Shown here: piece by piece, positions 17,048-26,475 of the stretch
Layout of the letters: the number at the start of each line of letters is the position of its first letter
Numbering within the stretch: the first letter of the stretch is position 1
The notes under the pieces: model-generated
Database searches by the model: none
Seen by the model: only the letters and a program-made list of their open reading frames with translations
Told to the model about the DNA's origin: nothing
Program-made: the position numbers and the translations under genes
Assembly: GCA_965215945.1 (NCBI GenBank)
Contig: CBDCFC010000051.1
Span: 103,528 to 167,527 of the forward strand
DNA length: 64,000 bases
Reading direction: 5' to 3'
Origin: JAHEKD01 sp965215945
GTDB lineage: Bacteria; Pseudomonadota; Gammaproteobacteria; Arenicellales; JAHEKD01

Positions 17048-18043
17048 ATGTCAGCATTTCCACAAACGCGTTTGCGACGCATGCGCAGCCAAGAATTTTC
17101 ACGCCGCTTAATGCGTGAAAACCAAATCACTGTTGATGATTTGATCTTGCCTGTTTTTGTCTGTGAAGGTGAAGATCAACGACAGCCAATCCAATCTTTA
17201 CCCGGTGTCTTTCGCCTTAGCATTGACCAGTTAGCGAGCGAAGCCGAACATTGGGTAAAATTGTCGATTCCGGCTGTTGTGATTTTTCCCTATGTGCCGG
17301 CAGAGGGCAAGAGCCTCGATGCGCAAGAGGCTTTTAATCCAAACGGTTTGGTGCAAAGAGCGATTCGAGAGATTAAAAATGCAACACCTGAGCTTGGGGT
17401 GATTACTGATGTGGCCCTGGATCCTTACACCTCTCATGGCCAGGATGGCTTGACAGATGAATCTGGCTATGTGGTTAATGATGCAACTGTTGACGTTTTA
17501 GTTAAACAAGCTTTATCCCATGTTGAAGTGGGCGCGGATGTGGTGGGTCCATCGGACATGATGGATGGCCGTGTCGGGGCAATTCGTGAAGCATTTGAGC
17601 AGCAAGGATACACCAACAAAATGATTTTATCTTACGCAGCAAAGTATGCTTCATCGTTTTACGGGCCTTTTCGTGAAGCAGTGGGTGCAATGATTGGCAA
17701 AGGCGACAAAAAGACCTATCAACTTGACCCTGCAAATCGTCTTGAGGCATTACGAGACGTAGAACTTGATGTAGAAGAAGGCGCCGATATGGTAATGATA
17801 AAACCAGGGTTGCCTTACTTGGACATGGTCAGGGAAGTGAAAGATACATTTGCGCTGCCTACCTTTGCTTTTCAGGTCAGTGGTGAGTATGCCATGATCA
17901 TGGCTGCAGCCGAAAATGGTTGGCTGGATGAAAAGGCAATTATTGTAGAGTCGTTAACGGCCTTCAAAAGAGCCGGTTGTGATGGTGTGTTGACTTATTT
18001 TGCACCTAAAGTGGCGAAGTGGTTAGCCAAAGGTGAAATCTGA
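17048..18043 (+). CDS. hemB: Delta-aminolevulinic acid dehydratase (porphobilinogen synthase)
   Basis: Condenses two 5-aminolevulinate molecules to porphobilinogen in heme synthesis. 331 aa, typical. The two Schiff-base lysines are K199 (SYAAKYASSFYGPFR) and K252 (MIKPGLPYLD). The metal loop reads DVALDPYTSHGQDG and lacks the three cysteines of the zinc enzymes, so this is the magnesium-dependent type, as in Pseudomonas. Its stop overlaps the next ATG (TGATG), and it begins a heme/ubiquinone gene run. Confidence 0.95.
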   Translation: MSAFPQTRLRRMRSQEFSRRLMRENQITVDDLILPVFVCEGEDQRQPIQSLPGVFRLSIDQLASEAEHWVKLSIPAVVIFPYVPAEGKSLDAQEAFNPNGLVQRAIREIKNATPELGVITDVALDPYTSHGQDGLTDESGYVVNDATVDVLVKQALSHVEVGADVVGPSDMMDGRVGAIREAFEQQGYTNKMILSYAAKYASSFYGPFREAVGAMIGKGDKKTYQLDPANRLEALRDVELDVEEGADMVMIKPGLPYLDMVREVKDTFALPTFAFQVSGEYAMIMAAAENGWLDEKAIIVESLTAFKRAGCDGVLTYFAPKVAKWLAKGEI

Positions 18044-18402
18044 TGGCCACACCCAAGCCAGTTGATATAGCTTTGCATCAGGCGAAAAAAATTTTAGAAG
18101 TTAAATTTGATAATAATCGGCAAGTGCAGTTAACAACTGAATATCTACGTGTTAGTTCACCGTCCGCTGAAGTTAAGGGTCACGGCCCGGGTCAGGAAGT
18201 ATTGCAAGTCGGCAAAAAGAACGTCAATATCACAGCAATAGAACCGGTTGGTAATTATGCGATTCGTTTAAAATTTGATGATGGCCATGATACAGGTATA
18301 TACACCTGGGATTATTTGTACGAGTTAACTGAGAACCAAGAGCAACTCTGGCAAGACTATCTGGATCGATTGCAAGCAGCGGGAATGTCGCGAGAGCAAT
18401 AA
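18043..18402 (+). CDS. DUF971 domain protein
   Basis: A 119-aa protein made of one DUF971 (gamma-butyrobetaine hydroxylase N-terminal-like) domain: LEVKFDNNRQVQLTTEYLR, SPSAEVKGHG, DDGHDTGIYTWDYLYEL. The function is unproven; stand-alone copies are widely found just upstream of ubiE, as here. It shares one base with hemB upstream and one base with ubiE downstream, so all three are translationally coupled. Confidence 0.88.
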   Translation: MATPKPVDIALHQAKKILEVKFDNNRQVQLTTEYLRVSSPSAEVKGHGPGQEVLQVGKKNVNITAIEPVGNYAIRLKFDDGHDTGIYTWDYLYELTENQEQLWQDYLDRLQAAGMSREQ

Positions 18403-19160
18403 TGAATAGCACTGAACAAAATAAAACCACTCATTTTGGTTACCAAGATGTGCCGGAAGATGAAAAGGCTCGTCTGGTCGGTGGTGTGTTCTCGTCAGTC
18501 GCTGATAAATACGATGTGATGAATGATTTTATGTCGTTCGGCGTCCACCGCTTATGGAAAAAATTCGCCATCGCCAGAAGCCACGTTCGACCAGGGCATA
18601 AAGTCCTTGATGTGGCCGGTGGTAGTGGCGACATGGCGGCAGCATTCGCAGACAAAGTTGCGCCTACAGGTGAGGTTATATTAACCGATATCAATGCTGC
18701 TATGCTCGAGCGGGGACGAGCCAAACTTGTTGACCAAGGATTGGGTGAAAGTATAACCAACATACTGACTGATGCTGAAAAACTTTGTTTCCAGGACAAC
18801 TATTTCGATCGCGTCAGCATTAGTTTTGGATTGAGAAATGTTACCCACAAAGAAGCAGCTTTGGCCGAAATGATGCGTGTTATTAAACCCGGTGGTTGTG
18901 CATTAATTCTGGAATTTTCACATCCTCTTAGTAAAACCTTTTCACAGCTTTATGATTTTTATTCGTTCAATGTGATCCCCAAGATTGGACAATTAGTTGC
19001 CAAAGACGAGGATAGTTATCAGTATTTAGTCGAGTCAATTCGCAAACATCCGGATCAGGAAACGTTGAAAACAATGATGTTGGATGCCGGTTTTGATCAT
19101 GTGGTTTATCATAATTTAACCAACGGTATTGTGGCTTTACATATTGGTCACGTTTATTAA
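18402..19160 (+). CDS. ubiE: Ubiquinone/menaquinone C-methyltransferase UbiE
   Basis: A SAM-dependent C-methyltransferase of ubiquinone (and menaquinone) synthesis, 252 aa. Seen: GGVFSSVADKYDVMNDFMSFG, RLWKKFA, the SAM loop VLDVAGGSGDMAAAF, and SFGLRNVTHKEAALAEM. All are UbiE hallmarks. It is followed after 9 bases by ubiJ and then ubiB, the classic order. Confidence 0.96.
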   Translation: MNSTEQNKTTHFGYQDVPEDEKARLVGGVFSSVADKYDVMNDFMSFGVHRLWKKFAIARSHVRPGHKVLDVAGGSGDMAAAFADKVAPTGEVILTDINAAMLERGRAKLVDQGLGESITNILTDAEKLCFQDNYFDRVSISFGLRNVTHKEAALAEMMRVIKPGGCALILEFSHPLSKTFSQLYDFYSFNVIPKIGQLVAKDEDSYQYLVESIRKHPDQETLKTMMLDAGFDHVVYHNLTNGIVALHIGHVY

Positions 19161-19169
19161 ACAGCTCAG

Positions 19170-19775
19170 ATGATTATTGATCTGATTGGAAATACCTTTA
19201 ATCACTTGCTGCAAAGTGATCCTTTAGCTAAACAAAAATTGGTTGTTTTGGCAGGAAAGTCAGTGGGCTTTGAGATAAAAAACTCACCTTTTCGACTGCT
19301 GGCGTTGATTACTACGGAGGGAATGGAATTCTCATCAGGTTCAATTCAACAGGCGGATTGTATTCTACGCGGAACGCCAATCGCCTTAGCGCGATACATG
19401 AATTCTGAAGGTGCTAATCCTTCAACGAATGTATCGCTTAATGTTGAAATAGACGGTGACCTGGAATTTGCTCGTAAAGTTTCAATGATATTTCGTCATC
19501 TGGACATTGATTGGGAAGAGATTTTTTCAAAATTTGTGGGCGATTTGCCGGCACATCAATTGTTTAGAATGATGTCAGGATTTAGAGATGGTTTTGAGCG
19601 CAGTAAAGACTCAGCCCAGCAGCATCTGAATTATTTGATTAGCGAACGCCTTAACCAGGTCGTTTCACAAGATGAAGCTGAAATCTTTTATCAGGGGGTT
19701 GATAAAGCTGCTGCGGATACACATCGATTAGAACAAATGTTCGAGCGACTTTTAGAATCAAGCCCCAATGGCTGA
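19170..19775 (+). CDS. ubiJ: Ubiquinone biosynthesis accessory factor UbiJ
   Basis: A 201-aa lipid-binding SCP2-domain protein that assembles the Ubi metabolon with UbiK and presents ubiquinone intermediates. The N-terminal region (about 10-110) has the SCP2 pattern (EFSSGSIQQADCILRGTP, INVEIDGDLEFA-like). A C-terminal coiled-coil-like helix (about 160-195) follows. It overlaps ubiB by 8 bases. Identified mainly by position between ubiE and ubiB plus the SCP2 pattern. Confidence 0.9.
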   Translation: MIIDLIGNTFNHLLQSDPLAKQKLVVLAGKSVGFEIKNSPFRLLALITTEGMEFSSGSIQQADCILRGTPIALARYMNSEGANPSTNVSLNVEIDGDLEFARKVSMIFRHLDIDWEEIFSKFVGDLPAHQLFRMMSGFRDGFERSKDSAQQHLNYLISERLNQVVSQDEAEIFYQGVDKAAADTHRLEQMFERLLESSPNG

Positions 19776-21318
19776 GTCTAGCATTGGTAGAATTTTTCGT
19801 ATTGCCAGCGTATTAAAACGTCATGGCCTGGATGAGTTTTTTCATACACAAGCTTCGTTAAAAAAATTTGCGCTGTTATTTAAATTTGTCCCCGGTCGAC
19901 CGTTAGAGGATGATCGCACGCGTGGGCAGCGTTTACGAGAAGCCTTGCAGGATTTAGGTCCGGTATTTGTCAAATTCGGGCAAATGTTGTCAACACGACC
20001 TGATTTGCTTGCGGAAGATATAGCCAAGGAATTGACTTTGCTGCAAGATCAGGTTCCTCCTTTTGAAAGTGAAACCGCCAAGCAAATTATTCGCGATACT
20101 TATGATGATCGAGTTCAGCATGTCTTTAGTGAATTTGACGAACACCCTGTGGCATCTGCCTCAGTTGCTCAAGTTCATTATGCCCATCTCAAGGAAGAAG
20201 ACGAAGAGGTTGTGGTCAAAATTCTACGTCCTGGAATAACGGAAGTTATTGATCGAGACGTGCGCTTGCTCTACACATTAGCCGGGCTAATGCAAAAGTA
20301 TTGGTCAGAGGGTGAACGTCTAAAACCACTTGAAGTCGTTGAGGAATACGACAAAACTATTCACGACGAACTCGATTTGATGCGTGAAGCGGCTAATGCC
20401 AGTCAATTGCGTGGTAATTTCGAGAATTCACCAATCATCTATGTTCCCAAAGTGTACTTTGATTACACCACGACTAATGTAATGGTGATGGAACGTATTT
20501 ATGGCACTCCGATTCGTGATGTGGAAATGCTCAAGGCCAAAGGTATTGACATGCGTAAATTGGGTCATAATGGGGTGGAAATATTTTTCACACAGGCATT
20601 TCGTGACGGCTTTTTTCATGCTGACATGCATCCGGGTAATATTTTTGTCGCTGATGATGGCCAATATCGTGCGGTTGATTTCGGCATTATGGGTTCGTTG
20701 TCTGATGAAGATAAACATTATCTAGCGGTAAATCTTTTGTGCTTTTTTAATCGGGATTATCGTGGTGTGGCCAAGGCACACGTTGAGTCAGGTTGGGTGC
20801 CGCCGGAAACACGCGTGGAGGAATTTGAAGCGGCCATCAGAACAGTTTGTGAGCCCATTTTTGCCAGACCGATCAGTGAGATAAAGTTTGGTGAATTTGT
20901 CATGCGCTTGTTTCAGACCGCCAGGCGCTTTCAAATGCCAGTGCAGCCGCAATTGGTTTTGTTACAAAAAACACTATTGAATATCGAAGGTCTGGGGCTT
21001 CAACTCTATCCTGAGTTGAATTTGTGGGAAACGGCCAAACCTTTTTTGGAAAGTTGGATGAAAGAGCAATATGGTCCTAAGGCTGCACTGAGTGCTATTA
21101 AACGCGAAGCACCAAAATGGAGTATTTTGTTACCGGAATTACCAGTGTTGGCTCATCAAACCATGACGGCAATTCGTGAACAAAATGGTTCCTTAGAGCA
21201 GGCACGCGAAGAAATTTCTCAGTTACGCCAGGAGTTGAAAAAAACCAAACAAAAACAGAAATTGTTCTGGATTGGGTTGATTGTAATCGCTCTGGTCTAT
21301 ATTCTAGTAAACCGTTAG
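19768..21318 (+). CDS. ubiB: Ubiquinone biosynthesis ATPase/kinase-like UbiB
   Basis: A 516-aa ABC1/UbiB-family protein. Seen: the KxGQ motif region FVKFGQMLSTRPDLL (about 70-84), the alanine-type nucleotide loop VASASVAQVHYA, the catalytic segments FFHADMHPGNIF and AVDFGIMG, and a C-terminal transmembrane helix LFWIGLIVIALVYILV. It works at the inner membrane in ubiquinone synthesis. The following 266 bases, up to the cyclase gene, show no feature I can support. Confidence 0.96.
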   Translation: MAESSIGRIFRIASVLKRHGLDEFFHTQASLKKFALLFKFVPGRPLEDDRTRGQRLREALQDLGPVFVKFGQMLSTRPDLLAEDIAKELTLLQDQVPPFESETAKQIIRDTYDDRVQHVFSEFDEHPVASASVAQVHYAHLKEEDEEVVVKILRPGITEVIDRDVRLLYTLAGLMQKYWSEGERLKPLEVVEEYDKTIHDELDLMREAANASQLRGNFENSPIIYVPKVYFDYTTTNVMVMERIYGTPIRDVEMLKAKGIDMRKLGHNGVEIFFTQAFRDGFFHADMHPGNIFVADDGQYRAVDFGIMGSLSDEDKHYLAVNLLCFFNRDYRGVAKAHVESGWVPPETRVEEFEAAIRTVCEPIFARPISEIKFGEFVMRLFQTARRFQMPVQPQLVLLQKTLLNIEGLGLQLYPELNLWETAKPFLESWMKEQYGPKAALSAIKREAPKWSILLPELPVLAHQTMTAIREQNGSLEQAREEISQLRQELKKTKQKQKLFWIGLIVIALVYILVNR

Positions 21319-21584
21319 TATTTTTATCAGGTGCTGCCAATCGACCGAAGCCTGGATTCGTCGATTAATCTTTTCGCTATCTGCTTGGTTAAAAATTTGT
21401 GCAGTTTGGTTGCCAAAGTCGGCTTTTGGTCTTGCAATTTAGTTTGTCAATTTAACTCTTTTTTATCATTATTATTCAATAAGTTATGCTAAAAAATCAA
21501 TACATCAAGGGACGGTTAATTTATTGTCAGTATAAAAAGCTTTAATCAAATTCTTTTGAGCGCCTACATCATGGTTGGTAATTT

Positions 21585-23707
21585 TTAGAATTTATTATCA
21601 GCACTATAGACCCCATTCCAGTTATTATCAGGGGGATTAGAAATAAGGTTTTTACATCTTTGCAATAACTTTAAAGCCGGGCCATCTGTTTCAAATTGGG
21701 TTAAAAATTGTTCCAGTTTATCGATGGCCTGATGAAGGTTGCCGTTGTAATAATGACTAAGAACTTCTGAGTATAGATTAATTTTATTCTCAATAGCGAT
21801 GCTCTTGTCGGTGTTCAAACCGATCAATTCATATACAGTTGTCCAATTGTTTTTTCCTTTGACCTGCAGGCGGTCAAGTTCACGGCAAGTGCATTTATGT
21901 TTAATTTGTTCATAAGTGTCGTGCGAAATAATAATTGTTACACCATAATATTTTGTTGCATTTTCAAGCCGGGCAGCCAGATTAACGCTATCTCCTATGG
22001 CGGTGTAGTCAAATCGAAGCTCACTACCCATATTTCCAACAACAGCAGGGCCTGTATGAATACCAATTCCAATATCGAGTTCGAGGTTGTTTTGTGCAGA
22101 GAAAGTTTTGTTTAGTTCAGCCAGGCTTTGCTTCATTTTTATTGCGCTTAAGGCAGCTTGAACCGCATGATTTTCTAGCGCTACCGGTGCATTGTAGATC
22201 GCCATGATGGCGTCCCCAATGTATTTATCCAATGTGCCATTATGGTGCATTATGATTCGTGTCATCCTATCCATGTATTGGTTCAGCATGGATACCATTT
22301 GAGTCGCGGGTAGTTGTTCGCTGATAGTTGTAAAATCGCGAATATCAGTGAAAATCAAACTGATTTGTTGCTCTTTGCCTTGGAGAGACAGGGTGTCCGG
22401 ATTTTTAATAATCTGTTTTACTACCGAGGGTGATACATAAGAAGCAAAGGCCTTTTGTAGAAATCTTGTCTGCTGCTGACTGACAAGATTGCTCCAAATC
22501 TGGTAAGCAATGAAAGTTATTAGTAAAGAAAAAACAGGGTAGACAATACTAACCAGCCAACCTTGTTGTGCCAGTAACCAATAATAAACAGCTGTAAACA
22601 GACTGATTAAGACGGCAAAAACAACCGATGATCTGATTAAACTGTTTGATCTGGTCATGAAAAAAATCAAAACAGCAGGTAAAACCAGTAAGGCAACAAC
22701 GTTAAACAGGATTGTACTGCGGTCTTGAAAACTAAACGTATTGTTTAGAATATTGGATGCTGCTGTAGCATGAGCCAAGACTCCAGGGAAGCTGTTATGC
22801 ACAGGAGTCGGGCGCAGATCGGCAATACCCAGCTCAGTAATGCCTATGAATACCAGTTTGTCATTGAGCTGTGAGTTATGTTTACCCTGTAGAACATCAG
22901 CAGCCGAATAAACAGGAATTGTATTGTTAGTCTTATAAAAACCGAGAGCCATTCGACCCAAGTGATCGGTAGGGATAGTGCGTTTGCCTAGCTGCAGCCG
23001 TTTAATTCCATCAACATCGGTATGCAATACAATATCAGCATCTGTGAATAACGATAAAGATTGCAACGTCATCGAAGGGTAGTAGTTATCCTTAAAAGAC
23101 AAAATCAGCGGTATCCTGCGCAGTAATCCATCCGGGTCAGGGATATAGTTGAAAAACCCAGGCCATCGAAAGCGGCTTGAATGTTGGGAATATTCGTTTC
23201 AACATAATTTGATTTAATTTGTGGCTTGATAGTATTTGTTTTGTCAGTATTGAACACAGCTTTAATACGCTGGTTGAATAAAACATCCATTGCGGACTGC
23301 TCAGGCAAAATTGATTGTTGATCACGGAAAAAATAACCGCCAACTGTCAGGCTGTTGACAGCTTCTATGGCGTTTATCAGATTCTGGTCCGTGTCAGCGG
23401 TTTGCTGGCTGGAATAGACGATGTCCAGGCTGATAACCTTGGCGTTTGCTTTTTTGACGGCGAGTATTAATTCTGCCTGTAAAGCTCTTGACCAAGGCCA
23501 GCGGCCTAAAGTGGAAATGCTTTTTTCATCAACGGTAACGACGGCGATATTCGGATGCGGTTCAGGCAGATCACGATATAAATGAACAGTATCCCTGACT
23601 CTAAGGTCGATATTGTCAAAAAAAACTGGATGTAGCCAGTATACAAACAGCCCAATACTAATCGTAATCAGACCGATCAAAAATCGAAGTTTGGTTTGCT
23701 GTTTCAA
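21585..23707 (-). pseudogene. CHASE2-adenylate/guanylate cyclase, single-base frameshift
   Basis: Two abutting frames (23707-23105 and 23102-21585) form one protein of about 707 aa. The first part carries a signal anchor and the start of a CHASE2 sensor domain (NIAVVTVDEKSISTLGRWPW). The second part has the rest of CHASE2, three or four membrane helices, and a class III cyclase domain with metal aspartates in FTDIRDFT and KYIGDAIMA and the DSVNLAARLE motif. The break is a T-run of five (23152-23156) where six would join GLGFF to NYIPDPDGLLRRIP. The cyclase half could be made alone only without its sensor start. Confidence 0.8.
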
Positions 23708-23749
23708 TCCTAACGCTGTAAATCAGTACTGCACAACACCGATCCGATC

Positions 23750-24847
23750 TTAAGGAATAGGCGGTAATGGCGGTGGCGGGCAATTTGGCCCTCCCGGAAT
23801 GCAGGGTGGTGGCGGCGCAGGTGGTGGCGGCGCAGGTGGTGGTGGCGCAGGTGGTGGTGGCGCAGGTGGTGGTGGCGCAGGCGGTGGTGGCGCAGGCGGT
23901 GGTGGCGCAGGCGGTGGTGGCGCAGGCGGTGGTGGCGCAGGCGGTGGTGGCGCAGGTGGTGGCGGCGCAGGTGGTGGCGGCGCAGGTGGTGGTGGCGCAG
24001 GTGGTGGCGGCGCAGGTGGTGGCGGCGCAGGTGGTGGCGGCGCAGGTGGTGGCGGCGCAGGTGGTGGCGGCGCAGGTGGTGGTGGCGCAGGTGGTGGCGG
24101 CGCAGGTGGTGGCGGCGCAGGTGGTGGCGGCGCAGGTGGTGGCGGCGGGGGAGGAATCAATTGCTGCCTGTAAATTGCATCCTCTGGGTCCTTATCCGGC
24201 TCAGGCTGGGGTACCTTAGGTTGGGGTAAATACGACTGTGGTTTTGTTGGCGGAACTTCGCGGCAAATAATATTAGTTTCACCGCCATTGACGATTTCTT
24301 TTTCACCAATATCAGGATTTGAATTACGATCTTCGACAATGCCTTCCAATACCCATACCGTTGTACATATATCATCAACGTCAGTAATAAAATCTGTGCC
24401 TTTAACTCCAACTATAGCTGTAGGTGTTTGGATTTGATAAGAATTGTCTCGTGACGAGAACACATCAGAAACAATAGAACGCAGGCGCCCACGAGTGTGT
24501 TCAAATAAACTTTCCGGTTTAGCATCGACTATATATTTATTAAGCGAAACACGAGTATTTTCATCCAGCTCGATACGGCTGCCGTCCTTGAGAACGATGA
24601 TGATTTGCGATTGAAGATGAGTACGCAATATGTCATCGACGAAAACAGCAGAGCCTACATTGATAGTCTGTGAGCCTGTTCCACCCCTGAAGACATCTAC
24701 TTTCCCGGAAATCCTTGAAACAATCCCGATTTCAGGATTTAAATTTTGGGCGACTGAAATAACAGGGTTTGATAGTAGTAATAAAGATGCGAGCGAATAA
24801 GCGCAAACTCTGATTTTAATTGTGGTGTTTTGATCTTTGCTTAACAT
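23750..24847 (-). CDS. FecR-domain protein with long PPPPA repeat tail
   Basis: A 365-aa exported protein. The N-terminal signal (about 10-33) is followed by a FecR domain (about 40-190: GIVSRISGKVDVFRGG, VFVDDILRT, LKDGSRIELDENTRVSLN, TPTAIVGVKGTDFIT). A linker of Pro, Glu and Gln leads to about 115 residues of PPPPA repeats and a final CIPGGPNCPPPP. Two Cys pairs may form disulfides. It lies 43 bases downstream of the cyclase start side, between the cyclase and a TPR/OM-barrel gene, and probably belongs to one envelope-sensing operon. FecR domains of this kind are periplasmic signal proteins, not necessarily iron-related. Confidence 0.85.
   Translation of the reverse strand: MLSKDQNTTIKIRVCAYSLASLLLLSNPVISVAQNLNPEIGIVSRISGKVDVFRGGTGSQTINVGSAVFVDDILRTHLQSQIIIVLKDGSRIELDENTRVSLNKYIVDAKPESLFEHTRGRLRSIVSDVFSSRDNSYQIQTPTAIVGVKGTDFITDVDDICTTVWVLEGIVEDRNSNPDIGEKEIVNGGETNIICREVPPTKPQSYLPQPKVPQPEPDKDPEDAIYRQQLIPPPPPPPAPPPPAPPPPAPPPPAPPPPAPPPPAPPPPAPPPPAPPPPAPPPPAPPPPAPPPPAPPPPAPPPPAPPPPAPPPPAPPPPAPPPPAPPPPAPPPPAPPPPAPPPPAPPPPCIPGGPNCPPPPLPPIP
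23806..24135. repeat. 22 tandem 15-bp repeats encoding PPPPA
   Basis: Twenty-two consecutive 15-base units, plus strand form GTGGTGGYGGCGCAG-like, with variation only at third codon positions of the minus-strand proline codons. A degenerate unit follows at 24136. Because the unit is a multiple of three, unit gain or loss changes tail length without a frameshift. Both strands stay open in several frames, which creates false plus-strand ORFs. Confidence 0.92.
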
Positions 24848-24860
24848 GATCTTTATACAT

Positions 24861-26330
24861 TTAAAAGTGCTTCGAAATACTTATGCCGTAAAGAGTGCGG
24901 TCATAAGTATACAGATCAATATTCGAATCGTTTTGTTGATGTAAAATTCTGAATTCAAATTCATAGTTATTCTCTGTGTTATAACTAATAGCAGCGCCAA
25001 TCGAATTATAGTCGTCATCACGCTTTAGAGCGAATATGGTATGCAAGTTGCTGTAATCATTATCACGGTATTCATAAGTGCCGCGCAGTTTAATTTTGGA
25101 ATTTATTTGGTAAGTTAAAGTACTGTAAAAGCGTTGTTCACCATTTTCCCAGTTATCACCATCTGCATTAAAATCAGCATCTTCATAACCGACTCTTAGA
25201 TTTAATTTTTCCGGAATGATGCCCCAAAAAAAGCTCAATCCCAGCGAATTGCTCTCACCGCTGTAATTTTCTTGTGGCCGCTCATCATCCAGGTCAAAGT
25301 CTCTATTGCGATATCGATAGAATAAATAGGCAAACAAGCTGTCATTAATTCGGTAAATACTGGTGGGCGTGATTTCATAAGTGTTTTCAAAGTGATCGCC
25401 GTCATAATGTGTGCTGATGTAGCCTGCTGGCAGCCGAAAGCTCCAGTGTGATCCGGTCCATCCAGGACTGATTAAATAGTATTGCCAGAATTGATTTGTT
25501 TCACTGATATCCTGGTAATGACTATAGGATAAATGGGATTCTGCTAATAAATCCCAACCGTTGTTAAATAATTTTCGCCAGCGTAAATCTGCGAATAATC
25601 CATGGTAGCTGTCGCTGACTTCATCAAAGCTGACAACCTTGGATTCGGGCTCCAGTCTTGCATTTTCATCATATGCAAATCTGTAACCAATGGTGATATC
25701 TAGATTTTTTTGTGGTAACGGAAACTGTTCCAGCATGCCAGCAGCCTCGCGGCTATAAAATGAACCGATATCATTCTCCCTGGTGTTTTGAAGTATTTGC
25801 CGCGCTTGTTCAAATTGTCCTGACTTGATGAATAGTTCTGTCAATAATCTGGCGTACTCATCAAAAAAGTTTCCGCTGTCCGGCAAAGCTTTGCGTAAAT
25901 TATTTACGGCTTGTTCGACTTCTCCTTTGCCTACTAAAATCCGGTTTTTTATTAAAAACAATTCCGGATCAAAAGTAGCCCTTGAGATAGAGCTTATAGA
26001 CTGCTCCGCCTGTTTTATTCTGCCCAGTCTGACCAGCGTTGCAGCGTAACCTAAACGCAGGTCATAATCATCCGGATTTGTTGCTAAAGCCTGTTCAAAG
26101 ATGTCTAATGCATTCGAGTATTGCCTTAGACGATAAAGCGTTAGCGCTTTGTAGCGATAATAATCTGGTTCAGATGATTCAATCTGATCAAAAGAAGCTA
26201 ATGCTTCATCAAAATAATTCTGATTGAAATGATTAATACCTTCTTGTAACTTGTCTGCATTGGCATAGCTGAAAATCAGCCACCACAACAGCAATATTGT
26301 AATCCTCTTACCCATTGAACAAGCAAACAT
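24861..26330 (-). CDS. TPR protein with outer-membrane beta-barrel domain
   Basis: A 489-aa exported protein: signal peptide (about 6-26), four to five TPR-like helical repeats (about 28-200), then a region of alternating aromatic beta strands (about 210-489) ending in ISISKHF, a typical C-terminal Phe of outer-membrane barrels. ATG at 26330 or 26315 could start it; neither has a strong ribosome site. It lies directly upstream (13 bases) of the FecR gene. I infer a surface porin or exporter that works with the FecR/cyclase set; no substrate can be named. Confidence 0.78.
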   Translation of the reverse strand: MFACSMGKRITILLLWWLIFSYANADKLQEGINHFNQNYFDEALASFDQIESSEPDYYRYKALTLYRLRQYSNALDIFEQALATNPDDYDLRLGYAATLVRLGRIKQAEQSISSISRATFDPELFLIKNRILVGKGEVEQAVNNLRKALPDSGNFFDEYARLLTELFIKSGQFEQARQILQNTRENDIGSFYSREAAGMLEQFPLPQKNLDITIGYRFAYDENARLEPESKVVSFDEVSDSYHGLFADLRWRKLFNNGWDLLAESHLSYSHYQDISETNQFWQYYLISPGWTGSHWSFRLPAGYISTHYDGDHFENTYEITPTSIYRINDSLFAYLFYRYRNRDFDLDDERPQENYSGESNSLGLSFFWGIIPEKLNLRVGYEDADFNADGDNWENGEQRFYSTLTYQINSKIKLRGTYEYRDNDYSNLHTIFALKRDDDYNSIGAAISYNTENNYEFEFRILHQQNDSNIDLYTYDRTLYGISISKHF

Positions 26331-26475
26331 GGTGATCGTGCTATGTCTATTATTATCTGGACGTAATCAAGATTACTCTAGCACGAACATTTCTGAACGT
26401 CCATGTATTATTAAGTTGTGGTACAGTAAAAACCCGACGATGGTAAAGACCATCATGTTGAAATTGATTATTTAA

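Noticed and set aside
23767..24219. Plus-strand Val/Ala/Gln-rich and Gly/Ala-rich long ORFs opposite the FecR tail
   Set aside because: They are created by the 15-bp repeat, which has no stop in several frames; the minus-strand frame has signal peptide, FecR domain and operon context.
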